Of a stretch of 64,000 nucleotides of DNA, positions 1-8,960 are shown piece by piece. A program made the position numbers and the translations under genes. Below the pieces are notes generated by a model. The model worked only from the letters and a program-made list of their open reading frames with translations, ran no database searches and was not told the DNA's origin. How positions within the stretch are numbered: position 1 is the stretch's first letter; each line of letters begins with the position of its first letter. Origin of the DNA: Bacillus sp. ISL-18. GTDB taxonomy: Bacteria; Bacillota; Bacilli; Bacillales; Cytobacillaceae. Location of the stretch: contig NZ_JAGGQG010000026.1 in assembly GCF_018613415.1 (NCBI RefSeq), positions 1 to 64,000 on the forward strand, read 5' to 3'.

Positions 1-110
1 GTTACGTTGGCTCATGTTCATCTTATATAATAGAAGAAACATGATAAATTATTGTTTGTTGACGTTTTTGTTTGTTTAGTTTTCAAAGAACAATTAATTA
101 AGACAACTTT
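1..110 (-). other. rRNA operon leader (5' external spacer), runs off left edge
   Basis: Read on the minus strand, positions 92-70 give TTGTTCTTTGAAAACTAAAC, the boxA-like antitermination segment typical of Bacillus rRNA leaders, followed by AT-rich spacer with ACGTCAAC. The start of 16S itself is not in the window, so the rRNA gene should begin just left of position 1. The identification rests on this leader plus the tandem promoters at 114-217. Confidence 0.65.
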
Positions 111-113
111 TAA

Positions 114-217
114 AGTATAACATCTTTCGAACACTATTGTCAAAGGTTTTTTTAATTAAACTTTAAATCCTCAATGACAACTTTCATATTATAGTATGAA
201 TCTCAGCAATCTGTCAA
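114..217 (-). promoter_or_regulatory. Tandem P1/P2 sigma-A promoters of an rRNA operon
   Basis: Minus strand. P1 has TTGACA (217-212), an 18-base spacer and TATAAT (193-188). P2 has TTGACA (143-138), an 18-base spacer and TATACT (119-114). Two near-consensus promoters about 74 bases apart, followed by a boxA-like sequence, are the normal arrangement upstream of Bacillus 16S genes. They fire leftward, away from the gene at 473. Confidence 0.75.
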
Positions 218-472
218 CAAGTATTATTGGTTATTTTAATATAATAGGCTGCTAGAGTTTTTAAAGCATTACCAGCTCTGTTTTTTTTACAAATGAAAAT
301 CTCCGTTTAATTATTATCTTCAAGCGCTGTATTTTTAAAAGTCCACCCTTCTTGGTTCGAGAAAAATAGACGAATGAGGTTTTTTACGTGAATTTTGGAT
401 AAGCCCGGTCCTTTTTTCTTTGTGTGAATACTGTAACAATGTATAAAAAAAATGTATAAAGGAGTGAATTTA

Positions 473-724
473 TTGAACGGTGAATTAAGCCTTTCATTTG
501 GGATGGATAGCCTTGGCCGCTATCTTCGCAGATATATTGGACAAGATGTTACCTTCAGAACTAAGTCGGGAGATATAATTGAAGGCAGACTCAGAAGAGT
601 AACACACGATGGCATTGTAAGCATTCTGGAATCAGCAATGGTTTCCCCATTTATGGATGAGCTAGTAACTGTCATCCGTTGTGAAGATATAGAATCTTTT
701 TCTTTTAATCTACCAGGTTTATAG
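473..724 (+). CDS. DUF2642/YuzF-like small protein
   Basis: About 83 residues. The pattern of a short beta-rich region (GQDVTFRTKSGDIIEG, then IVSILES, then LVTVIRCEDIESFSF) resembles the Sm-like DUF2642 family found in Bacillus spore formers. Function is unknown, although several members are linked to the spore coat. TTG at 473 is preferred because AAAGGAG (457-463) lies nine bases upstream; the upstream ATG at 452 overlaps that site. It is followed by the CgeB-like gene and a hairpin at 736-776, so it may be the first gene of the surface-glycan transcript. Family assignment is by pattern only. Confidence 0.55.
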   Translation: MNGELSLSFGMDSLGRYLRRYIGQDVTFRTKSGDIIEGRLRRVTHDGIVSILESAMVSPFMDELVTVIRCEDIESFSFNLPGL

Positions 725-795
725 TAAGGAACCAGGGGGGGGAAATAGATCTCCTTAAGGAATTATATTTCCCCTCTTCTAAGGAGACTTCTTAA

Positions 796-1785
796 ATGAA
801 AATATTATTGATTTCGTCAGGCTATTCAGGGATATACCCTTATTTCGAGAAAGCCATAGAAGAGGCCTTTATTTCTTTGGACCATACAGTCACTAAAATA
901 CACTCAAAATATACAATAGAAGCTATCGAATTAATTGAGAGTTTTAAACCCGATGTCATTATAACTATGGTGGGGTTTACCGTAGATGAAAAATTAATGG
1001 ACTTTCTTAAAAAAATCAATTCCCCCCGCTGTATTTGGCTAACGGAAGATCCCTTTTATATCGATATGTCCATTCATTTAGTAAGGGATTATGATTATAT
1101 ATTTACCATTGATATAGGAGCATTTGAGTATTATAAGAAAAAGTTCCCCAAAAAACACATTTACCATCTCCCACTAGGAACAGATCCTTTACTTTATTTT
1201 GCCGACCACAAAGAAGAATATTTATATGACGTTTGTCTAGTTGGTTATCCATATCCAGAACGAATAAATCTTGTTTACCAGCTATTGACTTATACTCCAT
1301 ATTCCCTGATTCTAGTTGGCCCATTTTGGAAAAGATTTATCAAAAACCATCAACATACAAGTAGATTAACGATAATCAATAGGTGGATGGAACCTGAAAC
1401 TGTGAGAAGCCTATTTAACCGTTCTAAAATTATCCTCAATCCCCATCGTACCTATGACTTTCATAAAAATAAAAACACCCTTGGAATTGAAAATAAAAGT
1501 ATTAACAATCGTACCTTTGATATAGCAGCATGCGGCGGATTTCAACTTCTTTCTAATAAACCAGATTTGCAGATGCATTTTGATATTACTCAAGACATCG
1601 TCGTTTACTCTCATTCTGAGGATTGTATTAATTTAATTCAACAGTTCATAAATGATGAAAACTTAAGAAATTTTTACCGAAGAAACGCTCAAAAAAGGGT
1701 GGTCGAAAATCACACCTTTACCCATCGAGTTGGATTTATTCTTAAACAATTGGGAGCTAAAGAAGATCTCAATCAATCCTTTTAA
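796..1785 (+). CDS. CgeB-like glycosyltransferase (spore maturation)
   Basis: The 329-residue protein starts MKILLISSGYSG and shows a GT-B type fold signature. The N-terminal half has the hydrophobic strands of the DUF3880/CgeB family, and the C-terminal half (about residues 180-325) has the Glyco_trans_1_2 region with NPHR, then NNRTFDIAACGGFQLLS and a nucleotide-binding acidic segment. Bacillus CgeB proteins act late in sporulation on spore-surface glycans. SD AAGGAGA lies eight bases upstream of the ATG. It precedes pseB by only 28 bases, suggesting that it transfers a sugar made by the following pathway. The acceptor and donor cannot be read from the sequence. Confidence 0.75.
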   Translation: MKILLISSGYSGIYPYFEKAIEEAFISLDHTVTKIHSKYTIEAIELIESFKPDVIITMVGFTVDEKLMDFLKKINSPRCIWLTEDPFYIDMSIHLVRDYDYIFTIDIGAFEYYKKKFPKKHIYHLPLGTDPLLYFADHKEEYLYDVCLVGYPYPERINLVYQLLTYTPYSLILVGPFWKRFIKNHQHTSRLTIINRWMEPETVRSLFNRSKIILNPHRTYDFHKNKNTLGIENKSINNRTFDIAACGGFQLLSNKPDLQMHFDITQDIVVYSHSEDCINLIQQFINDENLRNFYRRNAQKRVVENHTFTHRVGFILKQLGAKEDLNQSF

Positions 1786-1813
1786 AAATTTCACGAGTGA
1801 AAGAGGGAAGAAA

Positions 1814-2785
1814 ATGTTTACGTTAAAAGGTAAAACCTTGTTGGTGACAGGCGGCACAGGTTCGTTTGGAAAAAAATTCATCAAGAAGGTTCTTGATTTA
1901 GATGTAAAAAAAGTAATTGTCTTTAGTCGGGATGAGTTAAAACAATTTGAAATGGCACAAGAATTTACAGATCCAAGGATTCGTTTTTTTATTGGGGATG
2001 TACGTGACAAAGAGAGATTATTTCGTGCTTTTGAAGGTGTAGATGTTGTTATCCACGCTGCCGCCTTAAAACAAGTCGGCATTTGTGAATATAATCCATT
2101 TGAAGCTATTAAGACCAATATTCACGGCGCACAAAATATTATTGAAGCCGCTATTGACAGGGGTGTTCAAAAGGTTATTGCCTTAAGTACTGATAAGGCA
2201 GCGAATCCAATCAATTTATACGGAGCAACAAAATTAGCATCAGATAAATTATTTGTTGCCGCTAACTCATATACTGGCATTAAGAATACTCGATTCGCTG
2301 TTGTTCGTTATGGAAATGTTGTCGGTAGCCGCGGAAGTGTAGTTCCCTTTTTTTTAAAGATCAAAGAAACAGGAACATTACCGATAACGGATGAACGAAT
2401 GACTCGTTTCTGGATCACATTGGACCAAGGAGTTCAATTTGTTATTGATAATTTAAGCAGAATGAAGGGTGGAGAAATTTTCGTCCCCAAAATTCCAAGT
2501 ATGAAAGTGACAGATTTAGCCAAGGCAATTGCTCCAAATGCCAAGATTGAAATTATCGGTATTCGCCCCGGTGAGAAATTACATGAAACGATGATCACCG
2601 AGGATGATGCACGGCGAACCTTAGAATATGACGCATATTATGTGATTCAACCGGAATTTCCGTGGTGGAGCGCTGAACAGGCAATCGGCGGAGAACCTGT
2701 GTCAGAAGGCTTCACATATGTAAGTAATACGAATGGTACATGGCTGTCCGTTGACGACTTAAAAAAACTTGTAATAGATCAATAA
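1814..2785 (+). CDS. pseB: UDP-N-acetylglucosamine 4,6-dehydratase (inverting)
   Basis: First step of pseudaminic acid synthesis: dehydration and C5 inversion of UDP-GlcNAc. With the start at 1814 the protein has 323 residues. It has an extended SDR fold with TGGTGSFG (12-19) for NADP binding, STDKA (125-129) and YxxxK (Y136, K140). An upstream in-frame ATG at 1730 would overlap the preceding gene and lacks an SD, whereas AGAGGGA sits just before 1814. It is the first of six co-directional genes with gaps under 40 bases that cover the entire pathway. Retaining-type relatives (FlaA1/PglF group) are much longer or differ at the motif, which supports PseB. Confidence 0.88.
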   Translation: MFTLKGKTLLVTGGTGSFGKKFIKKVLDLDVKKVIVFSRDELKQFEMAQEFTDPRIRFFIGDVRDKERLFRAFEGVDVVIHAAALKQVGICEYNPFEAIKTNIHGAQNIIEAAIDRGVQKVIALSTDKAANPINLYGATKLASDKLFVAANSYTGIKNTRFAVVRYGNVVGSRGSVVPFFLKIKETGTLPITDERMTRFWITLDQGVQFVIDNLSRMKGGEIFVPKIPSMKVTDLAKAIAPNAKIEIIGIRPGEKLHETMITEDDARRTLEYDAYYVIQPEFPWWSAEQAIGGEPVSEGFTYVSNTNGTWLSVDDLKKLVIDQ

Positions 2786-2823
2786 TCTACAAATTAGCAC
2801 TAGGAGGAAGGAGGCTTATATGT

Positions 2824-3996
2824 TTGAATCACAAACCGATCAGAGATAACTATCTTCCGTATGGCAGACAATGGATCGATGATGATGACATCTCTGCAGT
2901 AATTAATGTTTTAAAAGGGGATTATCTAACTACTGGGCCCTATGTATCCATTTTTGAACAAGAAGCAGCAAAATACGTCGGCGCATCTTATGCCGTAAGT
3001 TTCTCGAACGGAACAGCAGCGTTACATGGCGCTTGTTTTGCCGCAGGAATCACTGAGGGTGATGAAGTGATTACGACCCCTTTAACATTTGCAGCAAGTG
3101 CAAACTGTGTACTCTATCAGGGTGGTAAGCCCATCTTCGCGGATATCAATCCAAAAACATATAATATAGATCCAACAGAAATTGAGAAAAAAATTACTGA
3201 TAAAACTAAAGCGATTATTCCGGTCGATTTTACAGGACAGCCAGCTTCTTTAGATGGAATACAAGAAATCGCAAAAAAACATCACTTGGTTATCATCGAA
3301 GATGCTGCACATGCATTAGGAGCAACATATAAAGGGAAAATGGTAGGGTCCATTAGTGATATGACCATGTTTAGCTTCCACCCGGTGAAACATATTACAT
3401 CAGGTGAAGGCGGCATTATTACAACCAATAATAAAGAGTATTTTGATAAGCTTTTACAATTTCGTTCTCATGGCATCACACGTGATCATAACAGGCTAGT
3501 CCAAAATCATGGGCCTTGGTATTATGAAATGCAATTTTTAGGTTATAACTATCGCATGACCGATATTCAAGCCGCCCTTGGAACAAGCCAATTAAAAAAG
3601 ATTGATAAATTTATAGATTTACGAAAAAAATATGCTTCGATATATAATGAGGCATTTAACCATATAAGCGAACTATCGATTCCTTTCCAAGACGAAAACG
3701 GTCAATCGAGCTGGCATTTGTATATCATTCGCCTTCATTTAGAACAATTAACAGCCAGTCGGAAGGATATATTCGAGGCGTTACTAAAAGAAAATATCGG
3801 GGTCAATGTGCACTATATCCCTGTTCACCTAATGCCCTACTATCAAGGATTAGGCTACAAATACGGGGATTGTCCAAACGCTGAAAAACTATATGAAGAA
3901 ATCATCACGCTGCCTCTTTTTCCAGCTATGACCGAGGATGATATACATGACGTTATCAAAGCAGTCACAAATGTGATAGCCCGTTACTCTAAATAA
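2824..3996 (+). CDS. pseC: UDP-4-amino-4,6-dideoxy-AltNAc transaminase
   Basis: PLP enzyme of the DegT/DnrJ/EryC1 family (390 residues). It converts the PseB product to the 4-amino sugar. Visible features are SNGTAALH (61-68), EDAAHALG with D160 for the PLP pyridine nitrogen, and FHPVKHIT with the Schiff-base lysine K189. The start is TTG at 2824 after a very strong AGGAGGAAGGAGG; an ATG at 2820 is in another frame and closes within ten codons. In B. subtilis the equivalent spore gene is named spsC, so either name may apply. Confidence 0.87.
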   Translation: MNHKPIRDNYLPYGRQWIDDDDISAVINVLKGDYLTTGPYVSIFEQEAAKYVGASYAVSFSNGTAALHGACFAAGITEGDEVITTPLTFAASANCVLYQGGKPIFADINPKTYNIDPTEIEKKITDKTKAIIPVDFTGQPASLDGIQEIAKKHHLVIIEDAAHALGATYKGKMVGSISDMTMFSFHPVKHITSGEGGIITTNNKEYFDKLLQFRSHGITRDHNRLVQNHGPWYYEMQFLGYNYRMTDIQAALGTSQLKKIDKFIDLRKKYASIYNEAFNHISELSIPFQDENGQSSWHLYIIRLHLEQLTASRKDIFEALLKENIGVNVHYIPVHLMPYYQGLGYKYGDCPNAEKLYEEIITLPLFPAMTEDDIHDVIKAVTNVIARYSK

Positions 3997-4011
3997 GTAG
4001 AAGGTGATTTT

Positions 4012-4782
4012 TTGAAGGTTGTTGCCATCATCCAGGCTAGAATGGGGTCAACAAGGTTACCAGGGAAAATAATGAAAAAGGTTTTAGGAAAACCATTGCT
4101 CCAATATCAGATTGAACGGGTCAAAAGGTCCAGGTTAATTCATCAAATTGTAATTGCCACCACGACGAAGGAGCACGAGCAGCCTATAATTGATTTATGT
4201 ACACAGCTTTCGGTTGACTATTATCGAGGTTCTGAGGACGATGTATTGTCAAGGTATTTTGAAACTGCTAATCACTATAAAGGTGAGGTAATTGTCCGCC
4301 TCACCTCTGATTGTCCGTTACTAGACCCCGAGACGATTGATAAAGTCATTTCTAAGTACCTAGAGAATCCAAACAAGTACGATTATGTTTCTAATACGAT
4401 TGATCGAACCTATCCTCGTGGATTTGATGTTGAGGTATTTTCCATGGGAGCCTTAGAACAAGCATATAACGAAGCAGCCAATGCAGCAGAGCGTGAACAT
4501 GTCACTCCATACATCTATCTCCATCCTAACAAATTTAAGGCTGCAAATGTTAAACATAGAAATGACTTAAGCTCCTATCGTTTAACCGTAGATACCGAAG
4601 CAGATTTAGATGTAATTACTCTTGTGATGACAGACCTTTACAGTCAGAAAAAAACACAGTTTCAGTTAGAAGATATTATTCAATTGTTACAGAAAAATCA
4701 GGAGTGGGCTTTGATCAATGCTCATATTGAACAAAAGAAGTTAACCCCCCCAAAAACTAAGCCGTCGGAATTAGAGGAATAA
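4012..4782 (+). CDS. pseF: CMP-pseudaminic acid synthetase / SpsF-like cytidylyltransferase
   Basis: Activates the nonulosonic acid with CTP. The 256-residue protein begins with the nucleotidyltransferase signature QARMGSTRLPGK (8-19), followed by LTSDCPLLDPE (the metal-binding strand) and RGFDVEVF. This is the SpsF subgroup of the acylneuraminate cytidylyltransferase family. TTG start at 4012 with AGAAGGTGA upstream. It sits 15 bases after pseC and 3 bases before pseG. A basic, proline-rich tail of about 15 residues extends past the fold. Confidence 0.8.
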   Translation: MKVVAIIQARMGSTRLPGKIMKKVLGKPLLQYQIERVKRSRLIHQIVIATTTKEHEQPIIDLCTQLSVDYYRGSEDDVLSRYFETANHYKGEVIVRLTSDCPLLDPETIDKVISKYLENPNKYDYVSNTIDRTYPRGFDVEVFSMGALEQAYNEAANAAEREHVTPYIYLHPNKFKAANVKHRNDLSSYRLTVDTEADLDVITLVMTDLYSQKKTQFQLEDIIQLLQKNQEWALINAHIEQKKLTPPKTKPSELEE

Positions 4783-4785
4783 ACG

Positions 4786-5871
4786 ATGAATGTCTATATA
4801 CGTGTCGATGCCTCAATAGAAATAGGTACTGGTCATGTTATGCGTTGTTTAACACTAGCTGAAAAATTGCAGGAACAAGGAGCGGATGTCCGCTTTATTT
4901 GCAGGGAGCATAAAGGGCATTTAATTGACCTGATTACAGCAAAAGGATATGAAGTATTAGTACTTAAGCGGCCTCAAGAAAATGGCATGGCGCCGAATGG
5001 CAGTGGACACACTCAATGGCTTGGCGTTCCATTGAGTGTGGATGCACATCAAACAAAGGAATTGTTAATGAATTGTCCCTGTGACCTATTAATTGTCGAT
5101 CATTATGCCATTAACGAGGATTGGGAAGTTCTCCTAAGAAATCAGGTAAAAAAAATCATGGTGATTGATGATTTAGCTGATCGTAAGCATGATTGTGATT
5201 TTTTATTAGATCAAAATTTCGTCCAAGATTACCAAAACCGCTATGATTCACTCGTACCATCCTATTGTAAAACATTTTTAGGACCCAGTTATGTCTTACT
5301 CCGACCAGAGTTTTATCATCAATTAAAAAAGCAAAAGCTGCGAACAGGAGCGGTAAAAAGAATATTAATTTTTTATGGCGGTATCGATCATACCAATGAA
5401 ACAGGAAAGGCTCTTTCATCCTTCTTAGCTTTGGGTCGTAATGACATCGAGGTAGATGTGGTCGTTGGGCAATCTAACCTGTACAAAATGGAGATTGCTT
5501 CTATTTGTAACATGTATGAATACCTGCATTTTCATTGTCAAATTGACAACATGGCCGAATTAATGAATTGGGCCGATCTATCCATCGGGGCAGGTGGTAC
5601 CACTACATGGGAGCGTTGCCTCCTTGGTTTGCCCTCTATCGTTGTCAGTATTGCTGAAAACCAGAAAGAAATTTGTAAAAGTCTTGCAAAAGGAAAGGTC
5701 ATTACTTATTTAGGAGAAAAAGAAACAATTGAGCAGTCTTGTTTAACCCGCCACCTAAAGATATTAATTGAAAATGAAGCGGAACGAACAGAAATGTCTC
5801 GGTTATCGTATCAACTAATGAAGGATACCATAGTAAGTCAGCAAATGATGATCAAAGAATTAATGGGATAA
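4786..5871 (+). CDS. pseG: UDP-2,4-diacetamido-trideoxy-altropyranose hydrolase
   Basis: Removes UDP from the PseH product to release the free hexose used by PseI. The 361-residue GT-B-like protein has the N-terminal GTGH motif (G14 to H17, H17 being the expected catalytic histidine) with MRCLTLAE following, and a C-terminal UDP site GAGGTTTWERCLLGLPS. Length fits the PseG/SpsG family. ATG start is 3 bases after the pseF stop, consistent with coupling. A segment around residues 60-85 (NGMAPNGSGHTQWLG) matches the usual insertion before DAHQT in this family. Confidence 0.85.
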   Translation: MNVYIRVDASIEIGTGHVMRCLTLAEKLQEQGADVRFICREHKGHLIDLITAKGYEVLVLKRPQENGMAPNGSGHTQWLGVPLSVDAHQTKELLMNCPCDLLIVDHYAINEDWEVLLRNQVKKIMVIDDLADRKHDCDFLLDQNFVQDYQNRYDSLVPSYCKTFLGPSYVLLRPEFYHQLKKQKLRTGAVKRILIFYGGIDHTNETGKALSSFLALGRNDIEVDVVVGQSNLYKMEIASICNMYEYLHFHCQIDNMAELMNWADLSIGAGGTTTWERCLLGLPSIVVSIAENQKEICKSLAKGKVITYLGEKETIEQSCLTRHLKILIENEAERTEMSRLSYQLMKDTIVSQQMMIKELMG

Positions 5872-5881
5872 GGTGACGCTT

Positions 5882-6424
5882 ATGGATTATTATTTAAGGG
5901 CATTAACGGAAAAAGACAAGGACATAATTTATGAATGGCGAAATTCGGAGTCGATTCGAGTGAATATGTATAACGACCAGCCCATTCCCTATGAAGCACA
6001 TTGTCAGTGGTTTGATGCTGTACTAAAGAACGAAAGTCGTTTTTATCGACTGTTTCTTTACAAAAACAAGCCGTTAGGTCTTGTTTCCTTTAAGGAAGTG
6101 AACCTCCAGAATCAAACCTGTGCATGGGGATTTTATATTGGGGAACCTCATGCACCTAAAGGTTCAGGTACCATTATGGGCGCGTTAGCCTTAGATTATG
6201 CCTTTTATCAATTAAACATCCGAAAAATCATTGGGATGGTCCTGTCATTTAATCAGCGGAGTTTAAGGCTTCACCATAGATTAGGATTCTGCCAAGAAGG
6301 ACTTTTTAAAAAGGAATGGAGCCGAAATGGCCAGTTCATTGACTTAATTAGGTTATCCTTATTTAAAGAAGACTGGGAGAAGCAGAAAGAGAAGCTGAAC
6401 CTCCAGTTTATTACAGAGGAGTGA
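5882..6424 (+). CDS. pseH: UDP-4-amino-sugar N-acetyltransferase
   Basis: GNAT-fold enzyme of about 180 residues that acetylates the 4-amino group made by PseC, using acetyl-CoA. It has the PseH opening (LRALTEKDKDIIYEWRNS), the WFD segment and the acetyl-CoA loop PKGSGTIMGALALDYAF, then LHHRLGF near the C-terminus. ATG at 5882 is preferred over GTG at 5873 because AAGGTGA (5870-5876) lies five bases upstream of it. It lies between pseG and pseI, in pathway context. Confidence 0.82.
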   Translation: MDYYLRALTEKDKDIIYEWRNSESIRVNMYNDQPIPYEAHCQWFDAVLKNESRFYRLFLYKNKPLGLVSFKEVNLQNQTCAWGFYIGEPHAPKGSGTIMGALALDYAFYQLNIRKIIGMVLSFNQRSLRLHHRLGFCQEGLFKKEWSRNGQFIDLIRLSLFKEDWEKQKEKLNLQFITEE

Positions 6425-6428
6425 TCAA

Positions 6429-7481
6429 ATGAACGAAATCAATCTGGGAGGAAAAATGATTGGAATCAATCATCCTCCTTTTATTATTGCTGAAATGTCT
6501 GGAAACCATAATCAATCGCTTGAACGGGCATTAGAAATTGTAGAAGCGGCTGCAGAATCGGGGGCACATGCATTGAAAATCCAAACATATACAGCCGATA
6601 CGATGACGTTGAATATTGACCGTAAGGATTTTGCTATTGATGATCAGGAGAGTTTATGGAAAGGGAATAACCTCTACAAACTCTATCAACAAGCCTATAC
6701 TCCATGGGAGTGGCATAAGCCAATTTTTGAAAGATGCCGGGAATTAGGACTCATTCCCTTTAGCACCCCCTTTGATGAAACCGCAGTCGACTTTCTCGAA
6801 CAATTAAATACACCTTTTTATAAAATAGCTTCTTTTGAAAATAATCATATTCCCCTGATCAAAAAGGTTGCTTCCACTGGAAAGCCTATCATTATCTCAA
6901 CCGGAATGGCTTCACTTGCCGATTTGGATGAAACCGTTCGAGCTGCAAGAAAGGCCGGATGTGAAGATATCGTTTTGCTAAAGTGTACGAGTACGTACCC
7001 GGCTACACCTGAAAATACAAATATTATAACCATTCCTCATATGAGGGACCTTTTTAACTGCCAGGTTGGTTTATCGGATCATACAATGGGAATCGGTGTG
7101 GCAGTAGCTAGCGTTGCTCTCGGAGCCACTGTTATTGAAAAACATTTTACTATATCCCGTGCTGATGGAGGTGTTGATTCGGCCTTTTCAATGGAACCGC
7201 ATGAAATGCACTCCTTAGTGGATGAAACAAAAAAAGCGTGGCAAGCTTTGGGTGCTGTTACTTATGGACCAACTGAAAAGGAAAAGAATTCATTAAAATT
7301 TAGAAGATCGCTCTATATAACGAAAGACTTAAAGGCTGGAGACGTGTTAACGAAAGAAAACCTAAGAGTTATTAGACCTGGCTATGGCTTAGCCCCGAAA
7401 TATTACGAACAATTACTGGGAAGAAAAGCTGCTATGGATATAAAGGCAGGTACACCAGCAGATTGGAATATTTTGAACTAA
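6429..7481 (+). CDS. pseI: Pseudaminic acid synthase
   Basis: NeuB-family condensing enzyme that joins PEP to the 6-deoxy-2,4-diacetamido-altrose. The 350-residue protein shows FIIAEMSGNHNQS (18-30), a TIM-barrel with HALKIQTY, STPFDE and GLSDHTMG, EKHFT, and a C-terminal SAF (antifreeze-like) domain from about residue 290. Last gene of the pse operon; a strong hairpin terminator follows. Together with pseB-C-F-G-H this makes the pathway complete from UDP-GlcNAc to CMP-pseudaminate. SpsE is the name used in spore loci. Confidence 0.9.
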   Translation: MNEINLGGKMIGINHPPFIIAEMSGNHNQSLERALEIVEAAAESGAHALKIQTYTADTMTLNIDRKDFAIDDQESLWKGNNLYKLYQQAYTPWEWHKPIFERCRELGLIPFSTPFDETAVDFLEQLNTPFYKIASFENNHIPLIKKVASTGKPIIISTGMASLADLDETVRAARKAGCEDIVLLKCTSTYPATPENTNIITIPHMRDLFNCQVGLSDHTMGIGVAVASVALGATVIEKHFTISRADGGVDSAFSMEPHEMHSLVDETKKAWQALGAVTYGPTEKEKNSLKFRRSLYITKDLKAGDVLTKENLRVIRPGYGLAPKYYEQLLGRKAAMDIKAGTPADWNILN

Positions 7482-7491
7482 TAAATAAGGT

Positions 7492-7528
7492 AGAAAGAGG
7501 ACCTGCTGGTAAGGCAGGTCCTCTTTCT
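7492..7528. terminator. Terminator between convergent pse and sps operons
   Basis: A perfect 15-base stem, AGAAAGAGGACCTGC (7492-7506) paired with 7514-7528, has a 7-base loop. It lies just after pseI and before the converging spsB-like gene, so it can serve either strand. T-richness after the stem is modest. Confidence 0.8.
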
Positions 7529-7550
7529 ATCCCTTTATAACACTAGATCT

Positions 7551-8960
7551 TTACTGATTAAAATTCTTGATGACATGGGCCAGTTTCTCTCCTGACGATC
7601 CATCGTTATAGGACTTTGATAAATACTCTCTCCTTATATGTGCATAGAGTTTCTGATGTTCATCTGAAGAAAAATAGGCACTAATAACTTCGGTTAATCG
7701 ATTAGGATCTGTTTGAATATACTCTCCTAATGAATCAAAATAATCGTATGCTCGATTACTGTTCATGAAGTTATAAATAAACACAGGTTTATTAAATAAA
7801 ATACTTTCTAATACCACTGTAGATAAAGTGGAAACAACTCCATCAACCGCAGGAATTAATTCATAAAGAATATTTTCTCTTGAGGTATACACCTTTATGG
7901 ATGGGTATTTCTTTTCAAGTCCAGTATAGATTTTAAACCTCCCTTTCCCAATCTCCCATGGATGAGGTTTAATGATGATTTGGAAACGCGGATTATCGGA
8001 AAGATTCTTCATTAGTTTTTCGAATTTAATAAAATCGATTTGTGGGCCTGTAATAATTAATAATGTCTCTTTATCTGAACTTAGTCCAAGTTTTGTTATA
8101 ACTTCCTTTGAGTCTGTTCTCGAACTTGTGAAAATTTGATCATATTTGGGATGACCGATTTCAGCAATTCTATCCATTTCAAGTCCTCTTTGTACATACC
8201 ATCTTTTCTCATATTCACCATAGGCCCCAATCAACGTAGTAAAAACTGGCATAAAGGCCTCTTCCCCCATTAAGATTCCATGCTGTAAACAGATACTTTT
8301 AATGCCCCTCATTGATCCAACGATAGCAAGTGTTCTACTAAGCATATCTTCAGTTGTCCCCACAACTATTGTGGAAATAGGCAGATGATCCAATAGGTTA
8401 TAAACAGCATTAATGGTCTTTACCATTAACGGTATTCGAGTAAGAAAGGTGTTTTGGAAAAACTCATTTCCAAATGCCGGATGGTTTTGATGTTTATTAA
8501 ATACATATTTGGCACTCTTGATAAGAGTTTCAGAAACTTTATTATTGATAACCTCATATTTAAGAATACTCTCGTTAGGTATTCCATGTAGATGTGCAGT
8601 TTTCGAACGAGAGAGAATAATGGTTTGACTAGGATCAAACCATGTCCGAAACGTTATTTCAGGTAGACGTGTATAATCCATATTAATGAGTGTTTTGCCA
8701 TCAATAGACTCCTTCATGAAAGGTACTCTTATTTTCTCCAGCACCCCTTCGAAATATGGTTGGATCATGGCTTGTTCTATTTCTGGGTTCAATAGGGATG
8801 TATGAAAATTTTCATTCTCCATTTTTTGTTTTAGATTTGAATCGATATGCTGATAAAAGTTTGTCAGCAGTGCAATGGGAATATCCCTATATTTAAAATT
8901 CTTAAACACTTCCAAAAACTCACGATATAGTGACCAATAATTTGCTAGATAGTGGGTCAC
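7551..8960 (-). CDS. SpsB-like CDP-glycerol glycerophosphotransferase-superfamily protein
   Basis: The 469-residue soluble protein has the GT-B style C-terminal half seen in poly-glycerophosphate transferases and SpsB: QHGILMGEEAF, IGHPKYD, IIIKPHPWE and STVVLESILFNKPVFIYNF. It is expected to extend or link the spore polysaccharide. The gene starts with GTG at 8960; the upstream spsA ends in TGA at 8959-8957, giving a GTGA overlap and translational coupling. Position after spsA matches the order of the B. subtilis sps operon. The exact reaction is unknown. Confidence 0.65.
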   Translation of the reverse strand: MTHYLANYWSLYREFLEVFKNFKYRDIPIALLTNFYQHIDSNLKQKMENENFHTSLLNPEIEQAMIQPYFEGVLEKIRVPFMKESIDGKTLINMDYTRLPEITFRTWFDPSQTIILSRSKTAHLHGIPNESILKYEVINNKVSETLIKSAKYVFNKHQNHPAFGNEFFQNTFLTRIPLMVKTINAVYNLLDHLPISTIVVGTTEDMLSRTLAIVGSMRGIKSICLQHGILMGEEAFMPVFTTLIGAYGEYEKRWYVQRGLEMDRIAEIGHPKYDQIFTSSRTDSKEVITKLGLSSDKETLLIITGPQIDFIKFEKLMKNLSDNPRFQIIIKPHPWEIGKGRFKIYTGLEKKYPSIKVYTSRENILYELIPAVDGVVSTLSTVVLESILFNKPVFIYNFMNSNRAYDYFDSLGEYIQTDPNRLTEVISAYFSSDEHQKLYAHIRREYLSKSYNDGSSGEKLAHVIKNFNQ

